A stretch of 50,247 nucleotides of DNA from Candidatus Altimarinota bacterium (GCA_021735575.1 JAIPGU010000001.1:1-50247), one strand, 5' to 3'; counted from the first letter of the stretch, positions 30,929 through 38,818 are shown. Notes: generated from the sequence alone by a model not told the origin. Numbers and translations: made by a program.

Positions 30929-31311
30929 GGAGTGCTGAAATCATCAAGTCCTATGTCCTCGATATGTTGGCAAAAAATCTTGGCTCCGTCAATGCGCACA
31001 ATTACAGCATCAATCCGAAAAAAGGGAATTTCTTTTATCTCCAATTTCCGAAGAAAAAAATCTTCTGCCGCTGATAAGATTTTTTCGAATTTTGCAGGTG
31101 TAATAGATACTTCTCCTTCTCCAAAAGCGTCCGAACATCGTGTTTTTACTTCCACAATGACATATTCGTCTTTTTCAGTATCCAAAAAAATGAGATCTAT
31201 TTCTCCCCCCAACGCATGGTAATTTTGTTCCAAAAACTTACACCCCCGTCCCTCCAGAAAGCGACGAGCAATAGCTTCTCCGCGATTTCCGATGCTCTTT
31301 TCTTTTCTCAT
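30907..31311 (-). CDS. yraN: YraN family (UPF0102) endonuclease-like protein
   Basis: The 134-residue protein matches UPF0102: GNRGEAIARRFLEGRGCKFLEQNYHALGGEIDLIFLD, then YVIVEVKTRCSDAFGEG. The GEIDLI…EVKTR block is the predicted PD-(D/E)XK nuclease core. The biological role is not established; it is often near ribonuclease HII or signal peptidase genes, which are absent here. It overlaps the PEGA gene by 22 bp. Confidence 0.95.
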   Translation of the reverse strand: MRKEKSIGNRGEAIARRFLEGRGCKFLEQNYHALGGEIDLIFLDTEKDEYVIVEVKTRCSDAFGEGEVSITPAKFEKILSAAEDFFLRKLEIKEIPFFRIDAVIVRIDGAKIFCQHIEDIGLDDFSTPCNEKYF

Positions 31312-31321
31312 CGTGTCCCTG

Positions 31322-31349
31322 AGTCTAACGGAAAAGAATTGTTTTTCAA
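31322..31349 (-). promoter_or_regulatory. yraN promoter, nearly leaderless
   Basis: On the minus strand TTGAAA, a 16-nt spacer and TAGACT end 10 nt before the yraN ATG. Confidence 0.55.
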
Positions 31350-31364
31350 AATCCTAAGACTACA

Positions 31365-32258
31365 TCAGGAAATGGATGCCCGTTGCAATCGCTCAATACG
31401 TTCATCAATGGACGGATGAGTCGAGAAAAGACGCCCAAAGTGACTTTTTTTATCTGATATTTTCATCGTTGCAAGCGATTTTTGGCGTGAATCGATTTTT
31501 TGAGATAGTTGGTCAAGTCGTTTCAGAGCGGCAATCATTTTTTGCTTCCCGACAAAACGAGCCCCCCCGTAATCCGCTCGAAACTCTCTGTAACGAGAAA
31601 AAGCAAATACAACCAAAGAAGCTAAAATACCAAATACGATCTGAAAGACGATGGCAATAAGATAATAGGACAGATAGCCGATTTCTTCATTTTTCGCTAA
31701 AAATTTACTCACTCCGTATGCTGCCACGCGTGACGCAAAAATCACAAAGGTATTCAAAATTCCTTGCACCAGTGTCATCGTCACCATATCGCCGTTCGCG
31801 ACATGCGCCATTTCGTGGGCGAGCACCCCTTCCAGCTCCGTATCATCCATTTCTCGCAACAATCCCGCAGACACCGCCACCAATGCATGATTTTTGGACC
31901 ACCCGGTCGCAAAGGCATTAACCTCCGGGGACGGATAAATGCCAACTTCAGGCATTTTCATATTCAAACCCTGTGCAATATTCTGAATTATGTGCACTAA
32001 TTTGGCTTCGTGCGCGTCTTGAGACGAAGTAATGACACGTACTTTCATCATCCATTTCGCCATTAATTTTGACAAAAAGAGCGAAATAAAACTTCCGGCA
32101 AACCCGATAATAGCTGAATAAATTGCTAACGATGTCAGATCTAGTCCGTAAGGCGTGAGATACGGACGAATACCAAAAACACTCACCACCGTGGTAAGGA
32201 TCGCAATAATGGCAATGTTGACCACCAAAAAGAGGAAAATTCGTTTGAGAAATCGCAT
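31365..32258 (-). CDS. htpX: M48 metalloprotease HtpX
   Basis: Membrane-bound zinc protease involved in quality control of membrane proteins. With ATG at 32258 the protein has 297 residues. Two N-terminal membrane helices come first (IFLFLVVNIAIIAILTTVVSVFG and LAIYSAIIGFAGSFISLFLSKL). The zinc motif lies in LEGVLAHEMAHVANGD, two more helices follow, and the third ligand block is in FSRYREFRADYGGARFVG. The C-terminus FSTHPSIDERIERLQ is typical. TAATAC lies 7 nt before the ATG, again suggesting a leaderless transcript; the upstream in-frame start at 32288 is less likely. Confidence 0.95.
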   Translation of the reverse strand: MRFLKRIFLFLVVNIAIIAILTTVVSVFGIRPYLTPYGLDLTSLAIYSAIIGFAGSFISLFLSKLMAKWMMKVRVITSSQDAHEAKLVHIIQNIAQGLNMKMPEVGIYPSPEVNAFATGWSKNHALVAVSAGLLREMDDTELEGVLAHEMAHVANGDMVTMTLVQGILNTFVIFASRVAAYGVSKFLAKNEEIGYLSYYLIAIVFQIVFGILASLVVFAFSRYREFRADYGGARFVGKQKMIAALKRLDQLSQKIDSRQKSLATMKISDKKSHFGRLFSTHPSIDERIERLQRASIS

Positions 32259-32368
32259 GGGAAAAGTATTACAAGAGGACTCGAGCATAGAAAATCATCC
32301 CGAAAAATCAAGAAGAAGCCATGCCGTTCTCTCGGTTACACATGATATGTAATACACCATGAGTTTTG

Positions 32369-32581
32369 CTAGTCAGGTTCATACCCCAAAAATCGCAATC
32401 CTTTCCTCCCGAATTTGTCAAAAATATATTTTCTCACCCTTCCTCGTAAATTTCCGGGGACAAGTAAACGAAACACGTCCCCTCGTACCGAAGCCGAAAA
32501 ACTTTCTGGCGGAGTAATTTGATGGCAACTTACATCCAGTCTTTTTTTTCTTTCTGGATTTCCTATTTCTCGTGTTTCCAT
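32369..32581 (-). CDS. 70-residue basic protein, hypothetical
   Basis: This small frame lies between the RimK-like gene and htpX on the same strand, 50 nt after the former. The product (METREIGNPERKKRLDVSCHQ… ending KFGRKGLRFLGYEPD) is basic, with Arg/Lys-rich termini and no membrane helix. Its codon pattern resembles that of its neighbours and it fills an otherwise empty 340-bp gap. I do not recognise the family. It may be cotranscribed with the ATP-grasp ligase. Confidence 0.5.
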   Translation of the reverse strand: METREIGNPERKKRLDVSCHQITPPESFSASVRGDVFRLLVPGNLRGRVRKYIFDKFGRKGLRFLGYEPD

Positions 32582-32631
32582 GTCTGTTTTGTAGTTATAG
32601 TCAGAAATGCGTCAATAGCCACCTCTAATTC

Positions 32632-33528
32632 TCATCCGAGCCGCACCTGTGCAAACTGGAATATCTCTTGCGGAATATTTTTCCCCGTAGCGGCTTCGAA
32701 TCCCTTAAAATACGGTGATGAATTTACTTCGCAGACTTTATAACTCCCTTTATCAATTAATATATCCACTCCGGCAATTTCAAGTTTGAGTGCCTTAGCG
32801 CTTTCTACCGCCAACCATTCAATTTCAGAACTCAATGGAAAAGGTGCTACCGTTCCTCCCGCAGAAAAATTCGCCTTAAACGACCCTTTTTTTCCCGTGC
32901 GGAGCATAGCCCCGATCGCTCTTCCTCCAATAACAAACACACGAATATCTTTGCCACTGCTATCGGACACAAATTCCTGCAGAATAATATTCTGCTTCCC
33001 GTCAGATGATTTTTGAATGAGTTCCAGTACGTCTTGAAGTTGTGCTATATTTTCACACAGCATTATTCCACGACCTTCAGATCCAGACACCGGTTTGACC
33101 ACAATGGGAAATTTGAACTCTTTTTTAATGAGACTTGTTCTAATGGTAGACTTCGCCAACATGGTTTTGGGAAGAGGGATATTGTTGGAAGCCAAAATTT
33201 GCGTTGCCTCCAGTTTATCTTTTGAACTCTCAATCCCTTGTGCATGGTTCAACAAAAATACTCCCAGCTGCTCCAATTGCCGAAGCACTGCCAAACCAAA
33301 ATACGTTGTCCCGCTCCCCATCCGAGGAATAACGAAATCAGGAAGTGCCACCGGCTTATGCCGGTACAGGATTGTCTGATTCGAGTCTCGTGGCTCTAGT
33401 ATTTCAAAATCTTCCGGCGTAACGAGTTTCATTTCTATCCCATTCTTTTCGGCTTCCGCTAAAAATCGCTTGTTTTCATACGTCTTTTGTTTTTCTTTTT
33501 TGGCAAAAATCCAGATTTTCATGTGCAT
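32632..33528 (-). CDS. RimK-family ATP-grasp ligase
   Basis: The 298-residue ATP-grasp enzyme begins MHMKIWIFAKKEKQ; a second ATG two codons later is an alternative start. The core shows IPLPKTMLAKS, FPIVVKPVSGSEGRGIMLCE (ATP-binding loop), IILQEFVSDSSGKDIRVFVIGGRAIGAMLR and AGVDILIDKGSYKVCEVNSSPYFKGFEAATG (metal ligands in EVNSSP). RimK-type enzymes add glutamate or related amino acids to a protein or small molecule. The substrate is not evident; rpsF is not nearby. Confidence 0.9.
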   Translation of the reverse strand: MHMKIWIFAKKEKQKTYENKRFLAEAEKNGIEMKLVTPEDFEILEPRDSNQTILYRHKPVALPDFVIPRMGSGTTYFGLAVLRQLEQLGVFLLNHAQGIESSKDKLEATQILASNNIPLPKTMLAKSTIRTSLIKKEFKFPIVVKPVSGSEGRGIMLCENIAQLQDVLELIQKSSDGKQNIILQEFVSDSSGKDIRVFVIGGRAIGAMLRTGKKGSFKANFSAGGTVAPFPLSSEIEWLAVESAKALKLEIAGVDILIDKGSYKVCEVNSSPYFKGFEAATGKNIPQEIFQFAQVRLG

Positions 33529-33579
33529 GGGAGGTGACAGAGCGAGATATTACCCTCCTTCCAAAAGTTGTCTAATAAA

Positions 33580-34008
33580 TTATTCCGGAAATGGGAAATA
33601 AATGTTACGGGGTCTATTTCCAAAACTCTTCCATGATTGATACCGCACTCGAGGATAAAAAAATTCTTGATCTGATACGTTTATTTTTGCACGAACACAA
33701 CGCGACCTGTCTTCTGACGGCTGAAATCCATCCCGACAAACGCAGTTAGAAGCGCTATATGAGTAGTCCGCGTTCGAAGGACAAGAAACCGTTTTGGGAG
33801 GGAAAAGCGTAAAATCCATGCTCGGAGCAGTATGCGTCCATGTTCCCCCACAAATAGAAAAAGAATCCGTTGTCCCATCATTACAAACATATTGCCCATC
33901 CGTGCCGCAATAACTCATTCCTCCGTGCCGATCACATGCGTTACTTTTTGCCGAAGCTCCCCCTGCAAGCAATATTCCTGCCACGACCAAGAAAACAAGA
34001 TATTTCAT
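33580..34008 (-). CDS. cysteine-rich exported small protein
   Basis: The 142-residue product has a clear signal peptide (MKYLVFLVVAGILLAGGASA) and a mature part with eight cysteines in short spacings (ACDRHGGMSYCGTDGQYVCNDG…ICGG…VSCPSNADYSYSASNCVCRDGFQPSEDRSRC). The last segment looks EGF-like. Disulfide-stabilised extracellular function is likely, for instance surface contact, but no family is recognised. It has its own leaderless-type promoter. Confidence 0.75.
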   Translation of the reverse strand: MKYLVFLVVAGILLAGGASAKSNACDRHGGMSYCGTDGQYVCNDGTTDSFSICGGTWTHTAPSMDFTLFPPKTVSCPSNADYSYSASNCVCRDGFQPSEDRSRCVRAKINVSDQEFFYPRVRYQSWKSFGNRPRNIYFPFPE

Positions 34009-34017
34009 ATTGAGTGT

Positions 34018-34046
34018 TTTGTAAAATATTTTTTACAAATTGTCAA
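34018..34046 (-). promoter_or_regulatory. promoter of the cysteine-rich protein gene
   Basis: On the minus strand TTGACA, a 17-nt spacer and TACAAA end 9 nt before the ATG. Confidence 0.55.
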
Positions 34047-34072
34047 CTTATTTCTCATCAAAAAATAAGAAT

Positions 34073-34202
34073 CGTCTTTCTGAGAACTCTGCCCCTGAGC
34101 GCAGAGAAGAGGAAGAGGGCGAAGAATCTTCCTCTTAAGAAATCAGTTGCAAGATTTTATAAAGAAGATCCTTCTCCCGACAAGTCGGGATCAGGATGAC
34201 GT
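34073..34202. repeat. composite palindromic element (GTCTTTCTGAG type)
   Basis: CGTCTTTCTGAG, a CTCTGCCCCTGAGCGCAGAG palindrome, GAAGAATCTTCC, an A/T linker, GAAGATCCTTC, the palindrome TCCCGACAAGTCGGGA and CAGGATGACG. It occupies the spacer between the lactate-permease gene and the Cys-rich protein gene. Confidence 0.7.
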
Positions 34203-34209
34203 ATTATAT

Positions 34210-35781
34210 TTACAAGAAAATGCCACATACCCCCGCAATAACCGCATACGCCAACAGCGGCCATATAGTATGTCTTAAGATCGTTCCCGTTTTATTTATC
34301 AGTCCCACTACAGCGCTTCCAGCAATAATATTTTGAATGCTGACCATGTTCCCAAACGCTCCGCCAACGTTTTGGAGCGCCAAGACAACTGTTTCTGGAA
34401 GGGACAAAGAAACGGCGGTTGTCTGCTGAATAGCACCAAACGTAAGATTGGATACCGTATTTGAACCAGAGAAAAATGCCCCTAGCGCTCCAAGCAACGG
34501 ACTGAAAAAAATCCACGTTTTTCCGGAAATCGAAGCCAATGTTTCTCCCAGCACCACCGCTGGCGAAACATCTCCCACCATGAGGAGTTTCACGAATACA
34601 AGTGCCGCCGAAAGCGCAAGAATAGGTCTTTTCATGCGCTTCCATGTTTTAGAAAATACTTTTTTTCGCTCTTTCCATGAAAACGAAAAAATCAAAAAGG
34701 AAAAAAGTGTCACCGCCAAAAATGGTACAAAAGAAGGCACGTACAGTGTCGCATGAGACCATGATTCTCCCGTTCCTAATATATTCTTCAATCCCAGCAC
34801 CAAGGAAGGGGAAATCGAAAAAGTTCCTACTTGTCCCAATGCGACACTCCACGAGGAAGCGGAAGAAGTAAAAAACGATTTGAGCCCTATCCATTCCAGC
34901 CGTGTTGCAACTAAGAGAACTATTACCAAGACAAGGGGGGCGAAAGCGCGAAAGAGTTTTTTATAATCAATAACACGAGTCGAAGGTTGTACAGAGTCCC
35001 TTGCCAATCCGATATTGCGACGCGCAAGAAAAATTGTAAGTACAATTCCAACCGCTCCTCCAATCAATGCAGGAAATTCCGTACTCCACAGAGAGAGCGC
35101 CAGAAATGGAATAGTACATGACAAAATAGACAATAAAATAAAACGCCAGTTTTTTCGTATTTCCTCCCAAGAAAGTAAAAAGCGAAGTGCCAGAAACGGA
35201 ATGATCAGTCCCGCAAAAAAGTGAATAAGTGCTGTGTTCTGTCCGATACGCAGAATTTCTTCGGAAGGAAGCCCCAATGCTCCAAGACCAAACCATGTAG
35301 GCGTTCCCACCGCTCCGAAAGAAACCGGAACACTATTCATAACTAAACAAAGCATAACGACACGGAGCGGAGAAAACCCAAACTGCACCAAAAGCGGCGC
35401 TGCGAGTGCTACCGGTGTTCCAAATCCGCTCACCCCCTCTATAAAAAAAGAAAATGCCCACGCGATCAACATCACTTGTTCGACACGGTGTTCGGCAAGC
35501 GTTTCCAACCATTCATGAATGGTTTTCAATGCCCCAGATATTTCGAGCATTTGAAATAAAAGCACCGCCCCCCAAATAACCAAAATCGGCGTCCAAGCCA
35601 TGAGAAGCCCCGAAATCACCCCCGCATGAAGCAAGATAGTGTCAGCCTGAAAAACAAAAATTCGAATTATGTAGAGCACCGCTACCGCCAGTGGAAGAGC
35701 CTGAAAGGATGGCATCCCTCTGCGTCGCACCATAAGCCAGACGAGGAGAACGATCGGAAAAGCCGAGAAAAAAACGTTCAT
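34210..35781 (-). CDS. L-lactate permease family transporter
   Basis: The 523-residue integral membrane protein has twelve or more hydrophobic segments and the LctP family patterns AWTPILVIWGAVLLFQMLEISGAL, FSFFIEGVSGFGTPVALAAPLL, VMNSVPVSFGAVGTPTWFGLG and, near the end, GALGAFFSGSNTVSNLTFGAIQ. It would move lactate (or glycolate) with protons. In a fermenting CPR cell export is as plausible as import. It overlaps the upstream lipoprotein gene by 4 bp, forming a three-gene unit with it and the 116-residue membrane protein gene. Confidence 0.93.
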   Translation of the reverse strand: MNVFFSAFPIVLLVWLMVRRRGMPSFQALPLAVAVLYIIRIFVFQADTILLHAGVISGLLMAWTPILVIWGAVLLFQMLEISGALKTIHEWLETLAEHRVEQVMLIAWAFSFFIEGVSGFGTPVALAAPLLVQFGFSPLRVVMLCLVMNSVPVSFGAVGTPTWFGLGALGLPSEEILRIGQNTALIHFFAGLIIPFLALRFLLSWEEIRKNWRFILLSILSCTIPFLALSLWSTEFPALIGGAVGIVLTIFLARRNIGLARDSVQPSTRVIDYKKLFRAFAPLVLVIVLLVATRLEWIGLKSFFTSSASSWSVALGQVGTFSISPSLVLGLKNILGTGESWSHATLYVPSFVPFLAVTLFSFLIFSFSWKERKKVFSKTWKRMKRPILALSAALVFVKLLMVGDVSPAVVLGETLASISGKTWIFFSPLLGALGAFFSGSNTVSNLTFGAIQQTTAVSLSLPETVVLALQNVGGAFGNMVSIQNIIAGSAVVGLINKTGTILRHTIWPLLAYAVIAGVCGIFL

Positions 35782-36281
35782 GGTTCTCTTTTGAGTTTGG
35801 CTTCACACGCAAGCGAAAACTCAAGTGCCGTATCTCCATCCCCTCCTTCAAGCAACCAATACTCTGTCCTAACGTCACTTCTAACGTTCGGAATATTGTC
35901 CGGCGGATTGAGAATAATAACACGACTGTCCAGAGAAAAAGAGATTCCAAATTGAGATTTGAGTGGAAGAAAAATAATTCTCCCCGTGCGAGCATCGATC
36001 ACGGCGTGTTGTCGACAATTTTTTCCACACGACCGAGAAGTAATCGTATAGCTTCCCGCAAAATTTGGCGGACGTTTACTGCCGGCACGAAGCATACTTT
36101 GAAATTCGGAACCGGCAGGATGGCTTTGTATATTAACTGGAGACGGCACACCGACATATTTCACTCCTGCCGGAAAATTTGTAAGCGAAAATTCCGCGCA
36201 CGGATTTTCTATTGTATTCGTTTGTTCCGCACATCCCGCCAAAACAAACGACAGGAAGCTCAAAACAAGTAATTTTTTCAT
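35778..36281 (-). CDS. predicted lipoprotein
   Basis: The 167-residue protein starts with a lipoprotein signal (MKKLLVLSFLSFVLAGCAEQ) whose lipobox LAGC places the modified cysteine at residue 17. The mature part has NFAGSYTITSRSCGKNCRQHAVIDARTGRIIFLPL, a pattern seen in small secreted proteins of unknown function. The start overlaps the upstream gene by 4 bp and the stop overlaps the transporter start by 4 bp. It could be a transport-associated lipoprotein, but only position supports this. Confidence 0.8.
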   Translation of the reverse strand: MKKLLVLSFLSFVLAGCAEQTNTIENPCAEFSLTNFPAGVKYVGVPSPVNIQSHPAGSEFQSMLRAGSKRPPNFAGSYTITSRSCGKNCRQHAVIDARTGRIIFLPLKSQFGISFSLDSRVIILNPPDNIPNVRSDVRTEYWLLEGGDGDTALEFSLACEAKLKREP

Positions 36282-36628
36282 TTTTTCTTTTTTTCTGAAC
36301 CCAATACTCGTATAAAAATATCACTTCCTTTGTACCCCGCATATATCATCCCCAAACCAATAAGTACCAAAAGTATCTCTCCAAATGCATCAAGGAACAC
36401 GGAAAGGAGCACTACAAGACCTAAAAAGAAGATAATCCTACGATCAACTGGTAGTTGCATGATTTCTTTTTCAAATTCCACTACTTCTTCTCCCACGCTT
36501 GAAAGCGCCTTTTTCCCAGCTTCCACCGCTTTTTGACCTGTTTCGCGAAGCTGTCCCGCCACGTTTTTAATCGGTTCCGAATTGGCTGATGTCGGTTTCT
36601 TGGATGGAGCCGGTTTCTTTTCTGCCAT
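36278..36628 (-). CDS. small membrane protein with basic N-terminus
   Basis: The 116-residue product has a Lys/Pro-rich start, an amphipathic helix (VAGQLRETGQKAVEAGKKALSSVGEEVVEFEKEIM) and two hydrophobic segments (IIFFLGLVVLLSVFLDAF and ILLVLIGLGMIYAGYKG), ending in a Lys-rich tail. No family is recognised. It is the first gene of the three-gene minus-strand unit and diverges from dus. Confidence 0.7.
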   Translation of the reverse strand: MAEKKPAPSKKPTSANSEPIKNVAGQLRETGQKAVEAGKKALSSVGEEVVEFEKEIMQLPVDRRIIFFLGLVVLLSVFLDAFGEILLVLIGLGMIYAGYKGSDIFIRVLGSEKKKK

Positions 36629-36657
36629 AAGAGAAAGAATGAGTTTTTTTCAATTTT

Positions 36658-37641
36658 ATGGTACAACGCCCCGCGATGCAAAGGAATTTCTGGACTACCC
36701 TCCCGCGCCCTATTCTCGTTCTTGCTCCCATGGCAGGATACACCGAAAGCCCTTTTCGAAGACTGATAAAAGAAATCGAGCCTTCTACTGTTTTGATATC
36801 TGAACTGATTTCCGCCGAAGCACTTCGTAGAAAAAACGAAAAAACTATGAGATTGGCGGAGTTTATGCCGGAAGAAAAACATTTTTACTGCGTGCAATTG
36901 TTCGGAAAAACAGAAATCGCCTTTTTGGAAGCGGTAAAAGTGGTAGAAGAACTGGGCGCTGACGGAATTGACCTGAACCTCGGCTGTCCTTCTCCAAAAG
37001 TGGTCGGCTCTGGACATGGATCAGCACTACTTCAAGATCCGTGCTCTACAGCCACTCTTATCGAACAGATTGTAAAAGCAACAAAACTTCCGGTGTCCGT
37101 CAAAATGCGACTTGGATTTTATGACGATAAGAATCTTATTCAAACAGCCAAAGCATTTGAGTCGGCGGGAATATCTTCCCTTGCTATTCATGGAAGAACC
37201 ACCAAACAAAAATTCACTGGTCAGGCAGACTGGAATCGGATCTATGAAGTAAAAGAAAATGTACGTATTCCCGTACTTGGAAACGGAGATATTACCAGCG
37301 CACAAATTGCAAAACAAAAATTAAAAAATCTCGATGGCATGATGATTGGACGAGCGGCTCTGCGGAATCCTTGGATCTTTGCTCAGTGCCGAGCGGCGTT
37401 TGCGGGAAACCCTATTCCTCCCAAACCCACACTTCCCGAACAACTCGATTTTTTTCGCCGTCATGCACAACTTGCAACAGAATTTAAAAATGAAACCTGG
37501 GCGATGATCGAACTCCGCAAACATTTTGCTCATTTCGTCCGAGGCATCCGTGGTGCGGCTCAATTTCGCGACCGACTTATTCGAGTAGAAAGTTTGGTAG
37601 AAATGGAAGAAATTTTTGAGGAGATGGCGAAAGAATTTTAA
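36658..37641 (+). CDS. dus: tRNA-dihydrouridine synthase
   Basis: FMN-dependent reduction of uridine in tRNA D-loops. The 327-residue protein shows the family blocks ILAPMAGYTESPFRRLI, VQLFGKTEIAFLEAVKVVEELGADGIDLNLGCPSPKVVGSGHGSALLQDP (catalytic Cys in GCPSP), PVSVKMRLGF, LAIHGRTTKQKFTGQADW and NGDITSAQIA…GMMIGRAALRNPWIF. It is closest in pattern to the DusB branch. A second ATG at codon 7 may be the true start. The strong promoter and tRNA-Arg follow it. Confidence 0.95.
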   Translation: MVQRPAMQRNFWTTLPRPILVLAPMAGYTESPFRRLIKEIEPSTVLISELISAEALRRKNEKTMRLAEFMPEEKHFYCVQLFGKTEIAFLEAVKVVEELGADGIDLNLGCPSPKVVGSGHGSALLQDPCSTATLIEQIVKATKLPVSVKMRLGFYDDKNLIQTAKAFESAGISSLAIHGRTTKQKFTGQADWNRIYEVKENVRIPVLGNGDITSAQIAKQKLKNLDGMMIGRAALRNPWIFAQCRAAFAGNPIPPKPTLPEQLDFFRRHAQLATEFKNETWAMIELRKHFAHFVRGIRGAAQFRDRLIRVESLVEMEEIFEEMAKEF

Positions 37642-37662
37642 AAAATTCTTTTCTGAGCTTTA

Positions 37663-37690
37663 TTGACAAAGGAAACTCTAAAAATACAAT
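37663..37690 (+). promoter_or_regulatory. strong promoter upstream of tRNA-Arg
   Basis: TTGACA, a 16-nt spacer and TACAAT. Transcription would start near 37697, about 235 nt before the tRNA, so it produces a long leader or a separate RNA. Confidence 0.7.
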
Positions 37691-37696
37691 CGCCAA

Positions 37697-37932
37697 GCAA
37701 ATCGCAAGGGAATACCATCCAAAAGTTTGTTCTTTAAATGGAGTCTCCAAAAATCGTAGATTTTTTCTCCGAGTATGGGGTAGCTGAATGCGAGTAGTTG
37801 TTGGTGAGTGTAACGAATCAATGACGTAAAACGAGCATGAAGATCTCCGTACGAGGAAAATGGAGCGAGGACGAAACAAATTGAGCTAATCGCAAAGCGA
37901 TTCGCGAGATAGTGCAGTCCTCCAGCGACGAC
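37697..37932 (+). ncRNA. untranslated leader or ncRNA upstream of tRNA-Arg
   Basis: The segment between the promoter and the tRNA has no open frame of useful length. It holds small hairpins (AATCGTAGATT-like, ATCGCAAAGCGAT) and ends in CGACGACGG directly before the tRNA. None of the conserved motifs of RNase P RNA, SRP RNA or tmRNA were seen. Confidence 0.4.
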
Positions 37933-38007
37933 GGTCTCGTAGTTCAACGGATAGAACGCCAGTTTGCGGAACTGGTAATTCAGGTTCGATTCCTGACGAG
38001 ACTACCA
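37933..38007 (+). tRNA. tRNA-Arg (anticodon GCG)
   Basis: The 75-nt cloverleaf has acceptor GGTCTCG/CGAGACT, D arm GTTC/GAAC, anticodon arm CCAGT-TTGCGGA-ACTGG, T arm TCAGG-TTCGATT-CCTGA, discriminator A and encoded CCA. A20 in the D loop, an Arg identity base, is present. The anticodon GCG would read CGC and CGU; bacteria normally use ACG with inosine here. Confidence 0.88.
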
Positions 38008-38019
38008 TAGAAAATTCTG

Positions 38020-38051
38020 CCCACCCCTTGCGGGTGGGGATAATTTTTTAC
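38020..38051 (+). terminator. probable tRNA-Arg terminator
   Basis: CCCACCC, a CTTGC loop and GGGTGGG form a 7-bp stem followed by GATAATTTTTTA. Confidence 0.6.
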
Positions 38052-38165
38052 ATTGGCTTTGCCAATGGGAAGCGAACCGTAGGTTCGCATTTTCACAGCG
38101 AGCGTACGAGCTGATGAAAATGTTTTCGACTGCGCAGTGAGCAAAGCGAACGAGCATGAGAGAAT
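38051..38165. other. string of hairpins between tRNA-Arg and its 3' copy
   Basis: CATTGGC-TTT-GCCAATG, GCGAACC-GTA-GGTTCGC and CATTTTC…GAAAATG follow each other. With the terminator-like hairpin before them they fill the whole spacer. No gene is visible. Confidence 0.5.
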
Positions 38166-38183
38166 TTCCTGACGAGACTACCA
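38166..38183 (+). pseudogene. 3'-end copy of tRNA-Arg
   Basis: TTCCTGACGAGACTACCA repeats the last 18 nt of the tRNA including CCA, 158 bp downstream. From here to 38363 nothing further is recognised. Confidence 0.75.
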
Positions 38184-38363
38184 AAATAGCAAGATAATGC
38201 CCTATGGCATTGTTGCTACATTCCTCGCTTGCTCGCATATAAAGGAAAGCTGTGGCGGGCTGACTCCTTTTGGATGAAAGCTTTTCTTTTTGTTTGAAGA
38301 ATTAGAGATAGAACTGAAAACTAATGAACCTTCGATTGGAGAAAAGAATTTGCGTATAAAAAT

Positions 38364-38391
38364 TTGACAATAATATTTTTTAAAGTATAGA
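38364..38391 (+). promoter_or_regulatory. promoter of the 57-codon gene
   Basis: TTGACA, a 16-nt spacer and TATAGA end 20 nt before the ATG at 38412. Confidence 0.65.
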
Positions 38392-38411
38392 GGGGTAAAT
38401 TAAAATTAAAA

Positions 38412-38585
38412 ATGTCTAAAATTCTTGAACAGAATGGATTGGATTGGAATAGTAGTAAATGTGGAACAACTTTTGAATATTTTACCCTCCTTTCTGAAAT
38501 AGCTGAATCAAACGACAAAAGTCCTGAAATCATGGTGGAGGTAAATAGGGTTCTAAGAAACCTCCAAATATGTATCTCAGAGTAG
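38412..38585 (+). CDS. 57-residue hypothetical protein
   Basis: An ATG behind a good promoter opens a 57-codon frame: MSKILEQNGLDWNSSKCG… ending LRNLQICISE. The composition is ordinary for a soluble helical protein, with two cysteines. No ribosome site of good spacing is seen (GAGGGG lies 16 nt upstream). I recognise no family. It could also be a fragment of a larger gene, but the promoter distance suggests a genuine short transcript. Confidence 0.5.
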   Translation: MSKILEQNGLDWNSSKCGTTFEYFTLLSEIAESNDKSPEIMVEVNRVLRNLQICISE

Positions 38586-38596
38586 AATAATTTTTT

Positions 38597-38668
38597 TGGT
38601 GCCACGAGGCAGATTTGAATTCGCCACGGCGAACCTTTGGCTCCCGACCTCCGGGTTATGAATCCAAC
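38597..38668 (-). pseudogene. tRNA-Met 3'-half copy split by a palindrome
   Basis: Read on the minus strand, GTTGGATTCATAACCCGGAG and GTCGGGAG copy the tRNA at 38697. Then CCAAAGG and the palindrome TTCGCCGTGGCGAA interrupt the T arm, after which TTCAAATCTGCC…GCACCA resumes to a CCA end. It cannot fold as a tRNA. Confidence 0.75.
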
Positions 38669-38684
38669 GTCCGCCGTGGCGGAC
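38669..38684. repeat. 16-bp palindrome GTCCGCCGTGGCGGAC
   Basis: An imperfect palindrome (T-G centre) between the tRNA-Met gene and its 3'-half copy. It belongs to the same family as 15030 and 20083. Confidence 0.75.
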
Positions 38685-38696
38685 TACTGTGATATT

Positions 38697-38773
38697 TGGT
38701 GTCAGAGGGGAGATTTGAACTCCCGACCTCCGGGTTATGAATCCGACGCTCTCACCAGCTGAGCTACTCTGAC
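38697..38773 (-). tRNA. tRNA-Met (CAU), elongator type
   Basis: The 77-nt cloverleaf has acceptor GTCAGAG/CTCTGAC, D arm GCTC/GAGC, anticodon arm TCGGA-TTCATAA-CCCGG (one mismatch at the loop-proximal pair), T arm GGGAG-TTCAAAT-CTCCC and encoded CCA. The pairing of the first base excludes an initiator tRNA. The alternative, Ile2, is better matched by the tRNA at 11681. Confidence 0.9.
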
Positions 38774-38818
38774 ACAAGTGGTTTCTTTTTTAACAATAGT
38801 GCTATGGGCGGGGTGAAA

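Noticed and set aside
37697-37932. RNase P RNA, SRP RNA or tmRNA upstream of tRNA-Arg
   Set aside because: None of their conserved sequence blocks are present.
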